Assembly: GCA_964453985.1 (NCBI GenBank) | Contig: CAYVQB010000003.1 | Location: 1-53,332, forward strand | DNA length: 53,332 nucleotides | DNA from: CAYVQB01 sp964453985 | GTDB taxonomy: Bacteria > Babelota > Babeliae > Babelales > UASB340 | Direction of reading: 5' to 3' | Part shown: positions 39,601-47,320 of the stretch, piece after piece | Layout of the letters: every line of letters begins with the position of its first letter | Position numbering within the stretch: the first letter of the stretch is position 1 | The notes under the pieces: model-generated | Told to the model about the DNA's origin: nothing | The model's input: only the letters and a program-made list of their open reading frames with translations | Database searches by the model: none | Program-made: the position numbers and the translations under genes

Positions 39601-41871
39601 TTTGTGAAAAATGAAAAGATCAAGGATGCTATTGAAAACCTGATTACAACAGTCAATAGAGGTTTGAATGTGCGTGCTTTGTCGCAGAATATGGAGAGAG
39701 CAAGACTTGCTGGTGACACTAAGAAAGCAGCAGCTATACAGGCTCAAATAAAGGGAATAAAGGTTGGGGTGCCAAGAACAGAGATAGACAAACTAAAAGC
39801 TAAACTGGAAAAAGAGGTAGCCAGAGGTGACCAAGCTGATATAGCAAAGATGAAAGAGCTAAAAGATCAGATAAAAAAACTCGAAGAATCTCAGGCTAAA
39901 ACTGGTTTGCAAAAGTTTGTTAACAATATAAAACTGGTACAAAGTTCAAAAGACTATATTCAAAAAATTCAGATTCTAACAAAAATACTCAAGAATGCAG
40001 GAGCTTCAGATCAAGTAAGAACCATGTATCTGAAAGCATTACAGGATGTTGAAAAAACAACTACTGGAAAGAGCTTGTCTAAATTGCAAACTCTTTTGGT
40101 TCAGGTTAAGTCCAATGAGCGTTTTATAAATAAAGACAGAAGACGTTTTAATCTTATTGATGATATGGCAGAAAAAGTTGCTCGAGGAATTAAGTTATAC
40201 AAATTAAATAGAGAATTAGAAAAAGCTAAGATTCTAGGCGATACGCAAAGGGTTGCACAAATACAAAAACAAATTTCAGAAGTTAAGGCTTCTGTTCCAA
40301 CAACTGAGATAGATAACTTACAAGCAGAATTGATTGCAGAAGCTGCAAAACCTGATGCTGATATCGAAAAAATGAAAAAGCTTAAAGCTAGTATTCAAAC
40401 GTTAAAAATAGCACGTAACAAAGGAATAGTATTAGCCTTTAATAAGAAAATACAAAAGGCAAAAGCAATAGTTCAATTTGCAACAAAAATTGAAAGATTT
40501 AAGAAACTATTGCCTGAAGCAAGTAGTACAGATATTACAAGAAAACTTTACATTGATTATTTAGTAGAACTTGTAGCATCAAGAACTCAGCAACAGTTGG
40601 ATTCACTTAGAGAACTTTTAAAGTTTGTGCGATATAATGAAAAGTTCATAAATGGAGATACAGCTCGTGAGACGACTATTAATAACCTTTATGCACGTTG
40701 TCAAACAACTGCATCTAGATTAGAGAATATTAATAATCTAGCAGTTGTTATTGGTCAAAAAGCATTAACAACTAAAGAAAGAACTGAATTTATTAATGTG
40801 GTGACCAGGTTAGTACAAGATAAGATTCTTATGACTTTAAAGGAACAAGAAGCTCTTAAGGGGCTTATTGGTGGGGCACTACAAGCACCTTTATTTGATG
40901 CTCAAAAAGCAGCTCTACAAAGATTATTAACAAGCCTGCAGCAAGTTTCTACTGTGGCACAAGAAGTAGCAATTCTTACGCAGAGACTCAAAAATAGGAC
41001 TGGTTTGAATACACCTTATGGTAAGCAAGCTTTTATTAATGCTTTGATAAAGGTTTCTAATCAAATTGTAAAAGCTAAAAAACAAGGAGAGTCTTTACAG
41101 GGAGTTGATGATAGTTTTGTTAAACTTATAAATAAGATTATAAATGATTACAGTTTGCCTTTCACTCCAGAACAAAGAAAACAGGTTACTACCGTAATGT
41201 CTAACATTAGACATGTTGTTGTTGCAAAGGTTCCAACTCAAGATTCTACATTTGCCGAGAAACTTAATTATGCTTATAAACTTGTAACTCGTGATAGTTT
41301 CAAGTCCCCAGAGAATGCAGCCAAATATTCAGAGAGAATAGATGGTCTTATTCCTGCATCACAAACAGCAAGAGAAAAAGATAAAGATAAACTAGCTGAT
41401 ATGTTAAGATTTCTTCAAAATATTAAAGGTTTGACAGATGTTCAAAAAGCAAGACTACAAGGTTTTTATAAGCAGGTTAAAGTTCCAAAGACACTTGAAG
41501 AACGCGCTAATAAAATGATAGTTAATGCTTCTGCTGCTATGGCATCAGCTGACAAGGCTGCAAAGTTTGTCTTGAAATTACAAGAGCTTTTAAATGATAT
41601 TGTTGCCGCAAGAAAGCTTGGCAAACCAATTCCTGCTGTAGCAAGACTTGTTACAACTTTGAACACTGTGAAAAATATGCCGGCGTTTGTGAATGTTAAA
41701 CCGCAGGTTGACGCGGTTATTAGTGTATTGCAAAAAAAGGCTGTAACGCCTGCAAAAAAAGTTACACCTGCAAAAAAAACTAAAGAAGATGTAAAGCCTA
41801 AAAAAGAAAAAGAAGAAGATTTTGACATCCCTGGTCGTGAAAAAGTTTCAAGCGGTGGGAGAAGACGTTAA
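36694..41871 (+). CDS. Giant secreted protein: two fascin-like modules, tectonin-like propeller, triplicated coiled coil, GGRRR tail
   Basis: This is a 1725-residue protein, ATG at 36694 with a GAGGAG site, and a signal peptide of about 22 residues (cut near FG/QE). Residues about 36-290 and 296-525 are two copies of the same module ('YGVFSEKPEIYTTDRVVL' versus 'YGLFKEKPEIWYTDKVAL'; 'PAPGLAKWLKVVYKVSG' versus 'PAPGFVKWLKVEYSFAG') that look like beta-trefoil/fascin-type folds. Residues about 530-770 have repeats of the tectonin/propeller kind ('VALGSRKDIWGI', 'KIFVGDSNNVWGID', 'W..I'). Residues about 775-1340 are coiled coil with a 170-residue unit repeated three times (827, 996, 1171). A helical tail follows, then a Lys/Glu/Pro linker ending 'SSGGRRR'. 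It is probably an adhesin or effector; function is inferred only from domain types. Confidence 0.8.
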   Translation: MRKGLLFSCLALLFTSFLFGQERSASGAVPAAVSSFEIVSAEYGVFSEKPEIYTTDRVVLQNTKWNKFVADIQPSQAFYSKSAKWQDDNNTIMTLHMNNKMNEVAGLAGGTLICIESLKQQFLYAREWGLGRGLGFAKLPNTDTRRQWTILKSVGGQPIASGAINNGDEVYFKSNHNPMRDRYLYSYFDKWAVSDVNWKGQEAVWKIFKAVTGKGNVSVANQIKNFVNTGKKFKSNDKSFGNPAPGLAKWLKVVYKVSGQEKSKWFFQNQDVKFPELKKAVVTKKIETVIPGDSKVIVKSAQYGLFKEKPEIWYTDKVALKNKKHQKYITQTSGVKYADSWKGDEGAVFTLRNPIKANSIKELDGKDTVLFESSDKKYLSIGSGSRQLSFVSSSGALSQWNILKKSVASGKNVINNDESVLIQNKGKPSQYLFSYLANFPVHDARPGDDESVYEIEKAVDGSPQVSLLDNVKQLVASGKPFNVSNVIAGISDPAPGFVKWLKVEYSFAGKDSVKWINTASARVIGFGAPKGFTKVSGPLASVAVGDKDGMMDVWGVHALGAVYKWDWSKNSWQTIGSTSIGKAAQIAVAKEDGVVICLGSDKSIFKRTKNSWVKIKGSLDRVALGSRKDIWGIVNGAIYKASDPNAEIKDGTLDIAWQGVAGVPGVRVADIALGKDGSAWFIGEKSNVYKRNGNSWTLINQQLNKIFVGDSNNVWGIDSSNNLLYSKDNGATWQQKGRKFADGSVDAKGNVWLIASLSTGGGVYTNVDIQKVAAQLTKIKDAQEQMTKLQASLKLAKEENDQDMVKASTDRIAKLRPILKERTLRKLRKELQKAQALGETARVESIKKQIQEVTGVEVKSELENLSVEYRKERAKPNYDVDKLLRLKKKIKELKGEREKVFDSKMKNALAQKTFKEKVEAVAQLLKNASLSSVRINKYIKVLQNLVAKVKAENLTDLKVFLEKVKADTKFVKNEKIKDAIENLITTVNRGLNVRALSQNMERARLAGDTKKAAAIQAQIKGIKVGVPRTEIDKLKAKLEKEVARGDQADIAKMKELKDQIKKLEESQAKTGLQKFVNNIKLVQSSKDYIQKIQILTKILKNAGASDQVRTMYLKALQDVEKTTTGKSLSKLQTLLVQVKSNERFINKDRRRFNLIDDMAEKVARGIKLYKLNRELEKAKILGDTQRVAQIQKQISEVKASVPTTEIDNLQAELIAEAAKPDADIEKMKKLKASIQTLKIARNKGIVLAFNKKIQKAKAIVQFATKIERFKKLLPEASSTDITRKLYIDYLVELVASRTQQQLDSLRELLKFVRYNEKFINGDTARETTINNLYARCQTTASRLENINNLAVVIGQKALTTKERTEFINVVTRLVQDKILMTLKEQEALKGLIGGALQAPLFDAQKAALQRLLTSLQQVSTVAQEVAILTQRLKNRTGLNTPYGKQAFINALIKVSNQIVKAKKQGESLQGVDDSFVKLINKIINDYSLPFTPEQRKQVTTVMSNIRHVVVAKVPTQDSTFAEKLNYAYKLVTRDSFKSPENAAKYSERIDGLIPASQTAREKDKDKLADMLRFLQNIKGLTDVQKARLQGFYKQVKVPKTLEERANKMIVNASAAMASADKAAKFVLKLQELLNDIVAARKLGKPIPAVARLVTTLNTVKNMPAFVNVKPQVDAVISVLQKKAVTPAKKVTPAKKTKEDVKPKKEKEEDFDIPGREKVSSGGRRR
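39172..40700 (+). repeat. Threefold 170-residue coiled-coil repeat inside the giant protein
   Basis: Three copies start at codons 827, 996 and 1171. Each opens with L-x-x-x-[LM]-x-[KR]-A-[QRK]-x-[LA]-G-[ED]-T-x-[RK], then an I-K-x-Q-I segment, then a second helix beginning E-[LI]-x-x-L. The same order of helices follows in each. Protein identity is higher at the start of each copy than in the middle, as expected of an old internal duplication. Confidence 0.7.
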
Positions 41872-41915
41872 TTAAGATATAAATATATTTATTAGAATAA
41901 AAAAGGAGAGGATCT

Positions 41916-43475
41916 ATGAAAAAACGGATATCAATTTTTGTGATGGTATTGTTTTTGTTGAACTTACCAAGTTTGATTGCTCAAGAGAATGCGGCTCCAG
42001 TGAGTGCTGCTGTACAGGCGCCAACAGTAAGTTTTGATGAATTTTCAACTGGATTAAAAAGTGCTCTTGTCATGCTTCCAGGCAGTGTAAAATTAGATAA
42101 GTATAAGCAACTGCGAAAACAGGCTGTTGAGCTTGGGCAAGAAAAACTTTTTTTTGAAAATCTTCAAGAATGGGTTGCAATAAGGAAGGCTGTAGAATTA
42201 CAGCAATTATCTGAGTTTTTAAATTTTACAGCATACAACCCAGCATTTGCTACATTTAGAACTCAGCTAATTGATTTGGCAGGCAAGGCTCGTCAGCCAA
42301 TCACCTACGCTGATAGGATCAAAAGGCTTGATAAAAAAATCGAAAAAGCTACAGTCTCTGAAACCAAAAAGAAAGCTTTTTTAGCTGAAAAAGATATAGT
42401 TATGAAAAAAATGAACAATTTTTTTCAAGAAAGAGGCGGTAAGACTCAAGCAGAAATAAGTAGTTTGCAAGAGTTTTTTAATAATGCTAAATCCAGTGCT
42501 TTATTTACAGATCCAAAAGATGTAAGAATGATTGATATTTGGATTAAGAGTGCTTCAACATCTCCAACACCTTTCGAGCAGGCATCTTATTTGTGGCAAA
42601 AACTTAAATCTGGTTGGGCAGCAAAAAATAGAGATATTTTTTTCAAATCATTAACTTCTTTAAAGAATAGTATTGATAAAGCACACAGAGCAAAAACTTT
42701 AAAGATGGGACCAGATTTAATTAATAAACTTTTAAATGCAATACGTTATAGTGATGCGTTTACCAGTGAACAACAAAAACTAGCTACTGCTTGGTTGCAA
42801 GAGTTAGATAACATTATACAACCTAAGGTTAGTGATGAAAAGCTAACTTATGATCAACGTTTAGATAAGGTTATTGATATGCTTTTAAATCCTAATACAT
42901 TTATTGAAAGTAGCTCTCGTAAGTATCTATTTAGATATCTTCAGGATGTAATTAATAACAAAATCTATGCAAAACCAGGAGGGTTGAAAAAATTAGAATC
43001 AATTCCTTTATTTGTACAGTGGAACGATCAGTTGACGCCAAAAGAAAAGGCTAAAGTTGCTTTATTAATAACTGAATCTAAAGCTGTAGTTTCCTATCCT
43101 GATCAAGTTAAGACTCTAATCCAATACCTTAGTAAGGTTGCCGCAGATCCAAGTAAAAAAGGTAAATTATTAGAACGAGTAGAGGCCTTAGTCAATAGAT
43201 TTGTATCAGAAATAGTTGCAGGCAAAAAACCTCTAGGACAGGCTGAGATTACAAACTTATTAAATATAATAAAAATAAATCCATTATTTATGAATGATAA
43301 TAAGATTGTTGAGAAGATTAATAAGATGGTTGCTTCTATTACTGGTGCAAAACCTGGTAAAACAGCTGAGCAAATAAAAAAAGAAAAAGCAGAACAAGTT
43401 AAAAAAGCGATAGAAAAAAAGAAAAAAAAAGTCCAAGAGGTTCCAAAGTTTAGAGGAGGAGGTAGAAGAAGATAA
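41916..43475 (+). CDS. Secreted all-helical protein with GGRRR tail
   Basis: This is a 519-residue protein of no recognised family. The signal peptide is MKKRISIFVMVLFLLNLPSL with a likely cut near IA/QE (about residue 22). The rest is predicted helical, with repeated 90-residue units of the type 'L.Y..RLDKVIDMLL......' and 'KY...L..V' ('LTYDQRLDKVIDMLLNP', 'VSYPDQVKTLIQYLSKVAAD'). These resemble the helical C-terminal part of the giant protein just upstream. The end is a Lys-rich coil (about 485-508) followed by 'FRGGGRRR'. It starts 44 bases after the giant gene with an AAGGAGAGG site, so it is in the same operon. Confidence 0.75.
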   Translation: MKKRISIFVMVLFLLNLPSLIAQENAAPVSAAVQAPTVSFDEFSTGLKSALVMLPGSVKLDKYKQLRKQAVELGQEKLFFENLQEWVAIRKAVELQQLSEFLNFTAYNPAFATFRTQLIDLAGKARQPITYADRIKRLDKKIEKATVSETKKKAFLAEKDIVMKKMNNFFQERGGKTQAEISSLQEFFNNAKSSALFTDPKDVRMIDIWIKSASTSPTPFEQASYLWQKLKSGWAAKNRDIFFKSLTSLKNSIDKAHRAKTLKMGPDLINKLLNAIRYSDAFTSEQQKLATAWLQELDNIIQPKVSDEKLTYDQRLDKVIDMLLNPNTFIESSSRKYLFRYLQDVINNKIYAKPGGLKKLESIPLFVQWNDQLTPKEKAKVALLITESKAVVSYPDQVKTLIQYLSKVAADPSKKGKLLERVEALVNRFVSEIVAGKKPLGQAEITNLLNIIKINPLFMNDNKIVEKINKMVASITGAKPGKTAEQIKKEKAEQVKKAIEKKKKKVQEVPKFRGGGRRR

Positions 43476-43512
43476 GGGTTTAATGTTTTAGATTATGAGA
43501 GAAAGGGAATTT

Positions 43513-46500
43513 ATGATATTTAGAATTTTTAAAAGAATATTTTTAGCAGCTTTTGCTGTTTTATTCTTATCTAATAGTTGTAGTGCCGCAATAATGGTTG
43601 ATGGTAAGCCATTACAATATGGTACAGAAGTTGCATTGAAGACTGTACATAATCGTTGGGTTACAGCAGGCGGTGCCCCAACCTACGATACAATTAATTC
43701 TCAGCCTGCCGATACCGCGCATTTAAAAGGTTGGGAAAAGCTTACATTAATAGATCCCAATAATATTAATAATAAAGGTGATATTAATAATGGAGCTCCA
43801 GTACTAATTTATTCTTCTGCGCACAAAAAATATATTATGGCATGGGATGCTGCCTCAGGTTCTAAGGTTACAAATAGTTCTACCAATGCAAAAGGTTCAT
43901 GGGAGAGGTTTATAATACAAGATCTTGGTGGAGGTAAAATTGCATTCAAGACTGCACATAACAAATTTTTAAATGCACGAAGTGGTGATGAGGGATGGAA
44001 ATTTTCTCAAAGAGACATAGTTGGACGTTGGGGAGAATTTGAGATAGTAAGAGTTGGCAGTACTGCTGCTCCCGTAGTTGTGCCCCCAGTAAAACCAGTA
44101 CCAAAACCTGCTATTGTAAGTCCAGTGCCAGCTCCTGTTCCAGTTAAGCCAGCAGTTGTAACACCTGTACCCGCAAAACCGGGTGCAAAATCATCTGCAA
44201 CTTCTTCAGTAATTAAACAAAAACTAGAAAAAGCCGGTTTTAGCCATGCTCCAGGAGCTTTATCACAAATATCTTGTGGTAAGTTTCCAGATGGTAAAAT
44301 GTGGGCATGGGGTGTCAATGCTAATCAACAGCTTTATCAATGGAATGCCAGTAAGAATGGCTGGGATAAGGTTCCGCGAACTGCTGGAATAGAAGTTTCT
44401 GTTGGTGATGACGGAGATGTTTGGCATATAAATGCAAATTATAAAAAAACTCAGCCAAATATTTATCATAGGGCGTCTAATGGAGCGTGGTCTATTGTTT
44501 CTGGCATGGCATTAAATATTTCTGTTGGAAATAAGGATAATGTTTGGATAATTGGAACGGATAAAGCACCTTATAAATGGACGGGTAATTGGTCTCGTTT
44601 GCCTTATAATTTAGATAAAACTCCATTAAAACAAATATCAGTTGGCGGTGATGGAGCCGTATGGGCTCTTGCAGAACAAGATGGTCGAGCCTATAAATTA
44701 GTTGGTAATAAATGGATAAAGAGTACTGGCTTTAATCTTATAAAAATAGCAGTAGGCAACAAAGATAATGTTTATGGAACTACCAGTGGTGGATTATTAT
44801 GGGGAAATAAGAGTCCAGGATTTACAGCTGATTTAACTGATCAATGGACCCTATTTAAGAAAATAGAAGGTCTTAAAGATATAACTATAAATAATGCTAA
44901 ATTTATGTGGGTGCTGACTAATGAGGCAGGAGGTAATATTTTTTATATAGCTCAGGCCCCACTAATTCCTGGGGTTGCTCCAACCAAAACAGCAAAAAAA
45001 GAAACAAAACCAGGCAAGCCAGGTGAAAAAAAATCGGCCCCAACAGAAAAAATGACAGTTCTAAGTGTTATTACTATAGCAGGTAAGCCACTTAAGGCAG
45101 ATGCAAAAGTTTATTTAAAATCTGCGCATAATAAATACCTTAGTGCGAGAGATGCAAAAGAACAGTGGAATGTAAATCAAGCTGATAACATTGCTGGTTG
45201 GGAGAAATGGACGATTAGTAAGGATGGCGATAAGTTTGTCTTAAAGTCTGCACACAATAAATATCTTAGTGCAAGAATGGCTGCTGAAAAGTGGAATGTA
45301 AGTCAAGCTGGTGAAGTTAAAGGCTGGGAGAAGTGGATAATTGGTAAGGCTCCTAGTGGCAAATACGTTCTAAAATCTCCGCATAATAAATATCTTAGTG
45401 CAAGAATGGCTGCTGAAAAATGGAATGTAAATCAAACCGATAAAATTGCTGGTTGGGAAGAATGGGAGATCGGAAAAGCTCCTAAAGAACCAAAAAAAGC
45501 GGTAGTTCCAACAAAACCTACTAAGCTAGTTTTACCTAAAGGATTTAAAAAAATAGACGGTGGTCTTACAATGATTGACCTTGGTTTTTCCAAGGATGGC
45601 AAGCCTCTTGCTTGGGCTATAAATGCCGCCGGTCAAGTTTATGAAGGCAAAGAAAAGACCATTCAATCAGGTATGGGTATGTCTGCAACCACCTCAACTA
45701 AATTTGTTTGGACTAGAAAGTCTGCCGGAGGCAAAGGTGTATCTGTAGGTGCCGACGGAACAATTTGTGCACTACATACTTCGGGTACTGTTTATGACGT
45801 TGTAGATGGGAAATGGATTAGTTTAGGTGGCAACTTTGATCAAGTTTCTGTTGGTAATAGAAATGAAATTTGGGCAAAAACTGGAGAGTCTCTACACAAA
45901 TATAATAGTGCAACAAAGAAATGGGATAAGAAGTTTGATGGCTTTAGATATTTCTCTGTAGGAGCTGATGGCACAATCTGGGGTATCTTGAAAGATTCCC
46001 GTGGAGCCAGAATAAAAGCAGGTACAACTGTTGTAGAAAATAGTCTTGGAACAGGTCTCATAAAAATATCTTGTGGTAATGCTACAAATGTTTGGGCATT
46101 GACCAATGATGGTAAGTTATGGATGAATTCCAAGGCTGATGCTGCAGTAGCTGCTAATAAATATATAGCAGATAGTTGGCAGAAGGTATCAGGTTCAAAA
46201 TGGACAGATGTTACTGTAAATAGTGGTGGCTATGTTGCAATTTTGGGATCAAAAGCTATCTCTGGTGGTCATCCTGTTTATTATAAAGCTGGTGGAGCAC
46301 GTTCTGCTATAACTCCTGCAAAACCAACAAAGGCTGGGGAAAAAGCAAAACCAGGAGTTGCTGGTAAAATAGCTCCAGCATTAACACCAACACAAGCTCT
46401 TGCTCAAGCTGCAGCAAAACCTGCGCTTGAAAAGCTTGCGTTCTATCAAGAGATAGTAGACTGGGCAAAGAATAACAAAAAGGTATTTAATCCAACAGAA

Positions 46501-47193
46501 CAAAACAGTTTTGTATGGACACACATGTGGCCACTTTATAATGCAAAACAAAACTTACCTAAAGAACATCCAGATCTAGCTCTTTTGATGAAAGTCTTAA
46601 AAGAATCTCATGACTATGCACCAATGGTTGGAAACTATGCAACAGTAATGCAATCTAGCATGATCAATCCATTAAAAGCAAAAGGGATTGTTGCTTCTGC
46701 TATAGTAATTCCTGCAACAGCTAAGTTTGCAGATCTTTTAAGTAAGGCTTTAGCCAAAAAAGATTTGGCTAAAAAGATTGCTACTTATAAAGCAATTGTT
46801 TCATGGGCAAAGAGTTATAAAAAGGTGTTTAAGCCAGCAGAACAAAGCTTCTTTGTTTGGAATCATTTATGGCCATTATATATGATGGTAAATGCAGAAG
46901 GTGATGCAACAAAGAAGAAAGCTTTGCAAGCAAACTTGTTAGCACTTCTTATAAAAGCAAAAGCATATGCTCCATTGGTTGGAAGTTTTGTTACTCCTGT
47001 TCAGATGAGCATGATTAAGCCTTTACAAAAAGCAGGAGTTGCTGTTCCAGGTAAAAAGGTGAAACCAGCCGCAAAAGCAAAACCAGCTGCTCCAGCAAGA
47101 AGAAAAGTAACTCCCCGAAGACCAGCGGCTAGAGAAGAAGATTGGGGTGCTTTAGAGGCTCCAAGAAGATCTAGCGGAGGAAGAAGAAGATAA
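43513..47193 (+). CDS. Secreted multidomain protein: trefoil, two propellers, two W-x-H-[LM]-W-P-L-Y domains, GGRRR tail
   Basis: This is a 1226-residue protein from the ATG at 43513 (AGAAAGGG site, preferred to 43495). After a signal peptide (about 25 residues) come a beta-trefoil-like module (about 27-180, with 'KTAHNKFLNARSGDEGW'), a Pro/Val linker, and a tectonin-like propeller (about 243-483, 'ISVGNKDNVWIIG'). Three tandem 42-43-residue repeats follow ('LKSAHNKYLSAR', 533-653) that together could form one trefoil. A second propeller (about 677-923), and two helical repeats with 'FVWTHMWPLYN' and 'FVWNHLWPLYM' (about 971-1060 and 1082-1176) come next. It ends in a Lys/Ala/Pro linker and 'RRSSGGRRR'. 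It is probably surface-bound or secreted. No enzyme motif is seen. Confidence 0.8.
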   Translation: MIFRIFKRIFLAAFAVLFLSNSCSAAIMVDGKPLQYGTEVALKTVHNRWVTAGGAPTYDTINSQPADTAHLKGWEKLTLIDPNNINNKGDINNGAPVLIYSSAHKKYIMAWDAASGSKVTNSSTNAKGSWERFIIQDLGGGKIAFKTAHNKFLNARSGDEGWKFSQRDIVGRWGEFEIVRVGSTAAPVVVPPVKPVPKPAIVSPVPAPVPVKPAVVTPVPAKPGAKSSATSSVIKQKLEKAGFSHAPGALSQISCGKFPDGKMWAWGVNANQQLYQWNASKNGWDKVPRTAGIEVSVGDDGDVWHINANYKKTQPNIYHRASNGAWSIVSGMALNISVGNKDNVWIIGTDKAPYKWTGNWSRLPYNLDKTPLKQISVGGDGAVWALAEQDGRAYKLVGNKWIKSTGFNLIKIAVGNKDNVYGTTSGGLLWGNKSPGFTADLTDQWTLFKKIEGLKDITINNAKFMWVLTNEAGGNIFYIAQAPLIPGVAPTKTAKKETKPGKPGEKKSAPTEKMTVLSVITIAGKPLKADAKVYLKSAHNKYLSARDAKEQWNVNQADNIAGWEKWTISKDGDKFVLKSAHNKYLSARMAAEKWNVSQAGEVKGWEKWIIGKAPSGKYVLKSPHNKYLSARMAAEKWNVNQTDKIAGWEEWEIGKAPKEPKKAVVPTKPTKLVLPKGFKKIDGGLTMIDLGFSKDGKPLAWAINAAGQVYEGKEKTIQSGMGMSATTSTKFVWTRKSAGGKGVSVGADGTICALHTSGTVYDVVDGKWISLGGNFDQVSVGNRNEIWAKTGESLHKYNSATKKWDKKFDGFRYFSVGADGTIWGILKDSRGARIKAGTTVVENSLGTGLIKISCGNATNVWALTNDGKLWMNSKADAAVAANKYIADSWQKVSGSKWTDVTVNSGGYVAILGSKAISGGHPVYYKAGGARSAITPAKPTKAGEKAKPGVAGKIAPALTPTQALAQAAAKPALEKLAFYQEIVDWAKNNKKVFNPTEQNSFVWTHMWPLYNAKQNLPKEHPDLALLMKVLKESHDYAPMVGNYATVMQSSMINPLKAKGIVASAIVIPATAKFADLLSKALAKKDLAKKIATYKAIVSWAKSYKKVFKPAEQSFFVWNHLWPLYMMVNAEGDATKKKALQANLLALLIKAKAYAPLVGSFVTPVQMSMIKPLQKAGVAVPGKKVKPAAKAKPAAPARRKVTPRRPAAREEDWGALEAPRRSSGGRRR
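45109..45472 (+). repeat. Three tandem 42-43-residue repeats
   Basis: Codons 533-653 of the third giant-locus gene encode three near-identical units. Each carries 'LKSAHNKYLSAR', then W-N-V-x-Q and G-W-E-[KE]-W. Three such units make up one beta-trefoil by size. Confidence 0.85.
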
Positions 47194-47214
47194 GCAAAAG
47201 CTTTAAAACATAAT

Positions 47215-47249
47215 GAAAAAGCGGGACTCAATTATGGGTTCCGCTTTTT
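47215..47249. terminator. Intrinsic terminator after the giant-protein operon
   Basis: AAAAAGCGG... pairs with ...CCGCTTTTT around a short A/T-rich centre (47215-47249), followed by TCATTT on the plus strand. It lies 22 bases after the third gene's stop and closes the operon. The spacer to truB (47250-47320) shows nothing else. Confidence 0.75.
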
Positions 47250-47320
47250 CATTTAAGAAATTATTGTACTTCTAATGTGACAGGTTCTGTTTAGTGATTT
47301 TACAATAAAAAGCGAAAGAT

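Noticed and set aside
45840..46133. Minus-strand frame inside the third giant gene
   Set aside because: It is a shadow of the propeller-coding frame and has no start context or recognisable protein.
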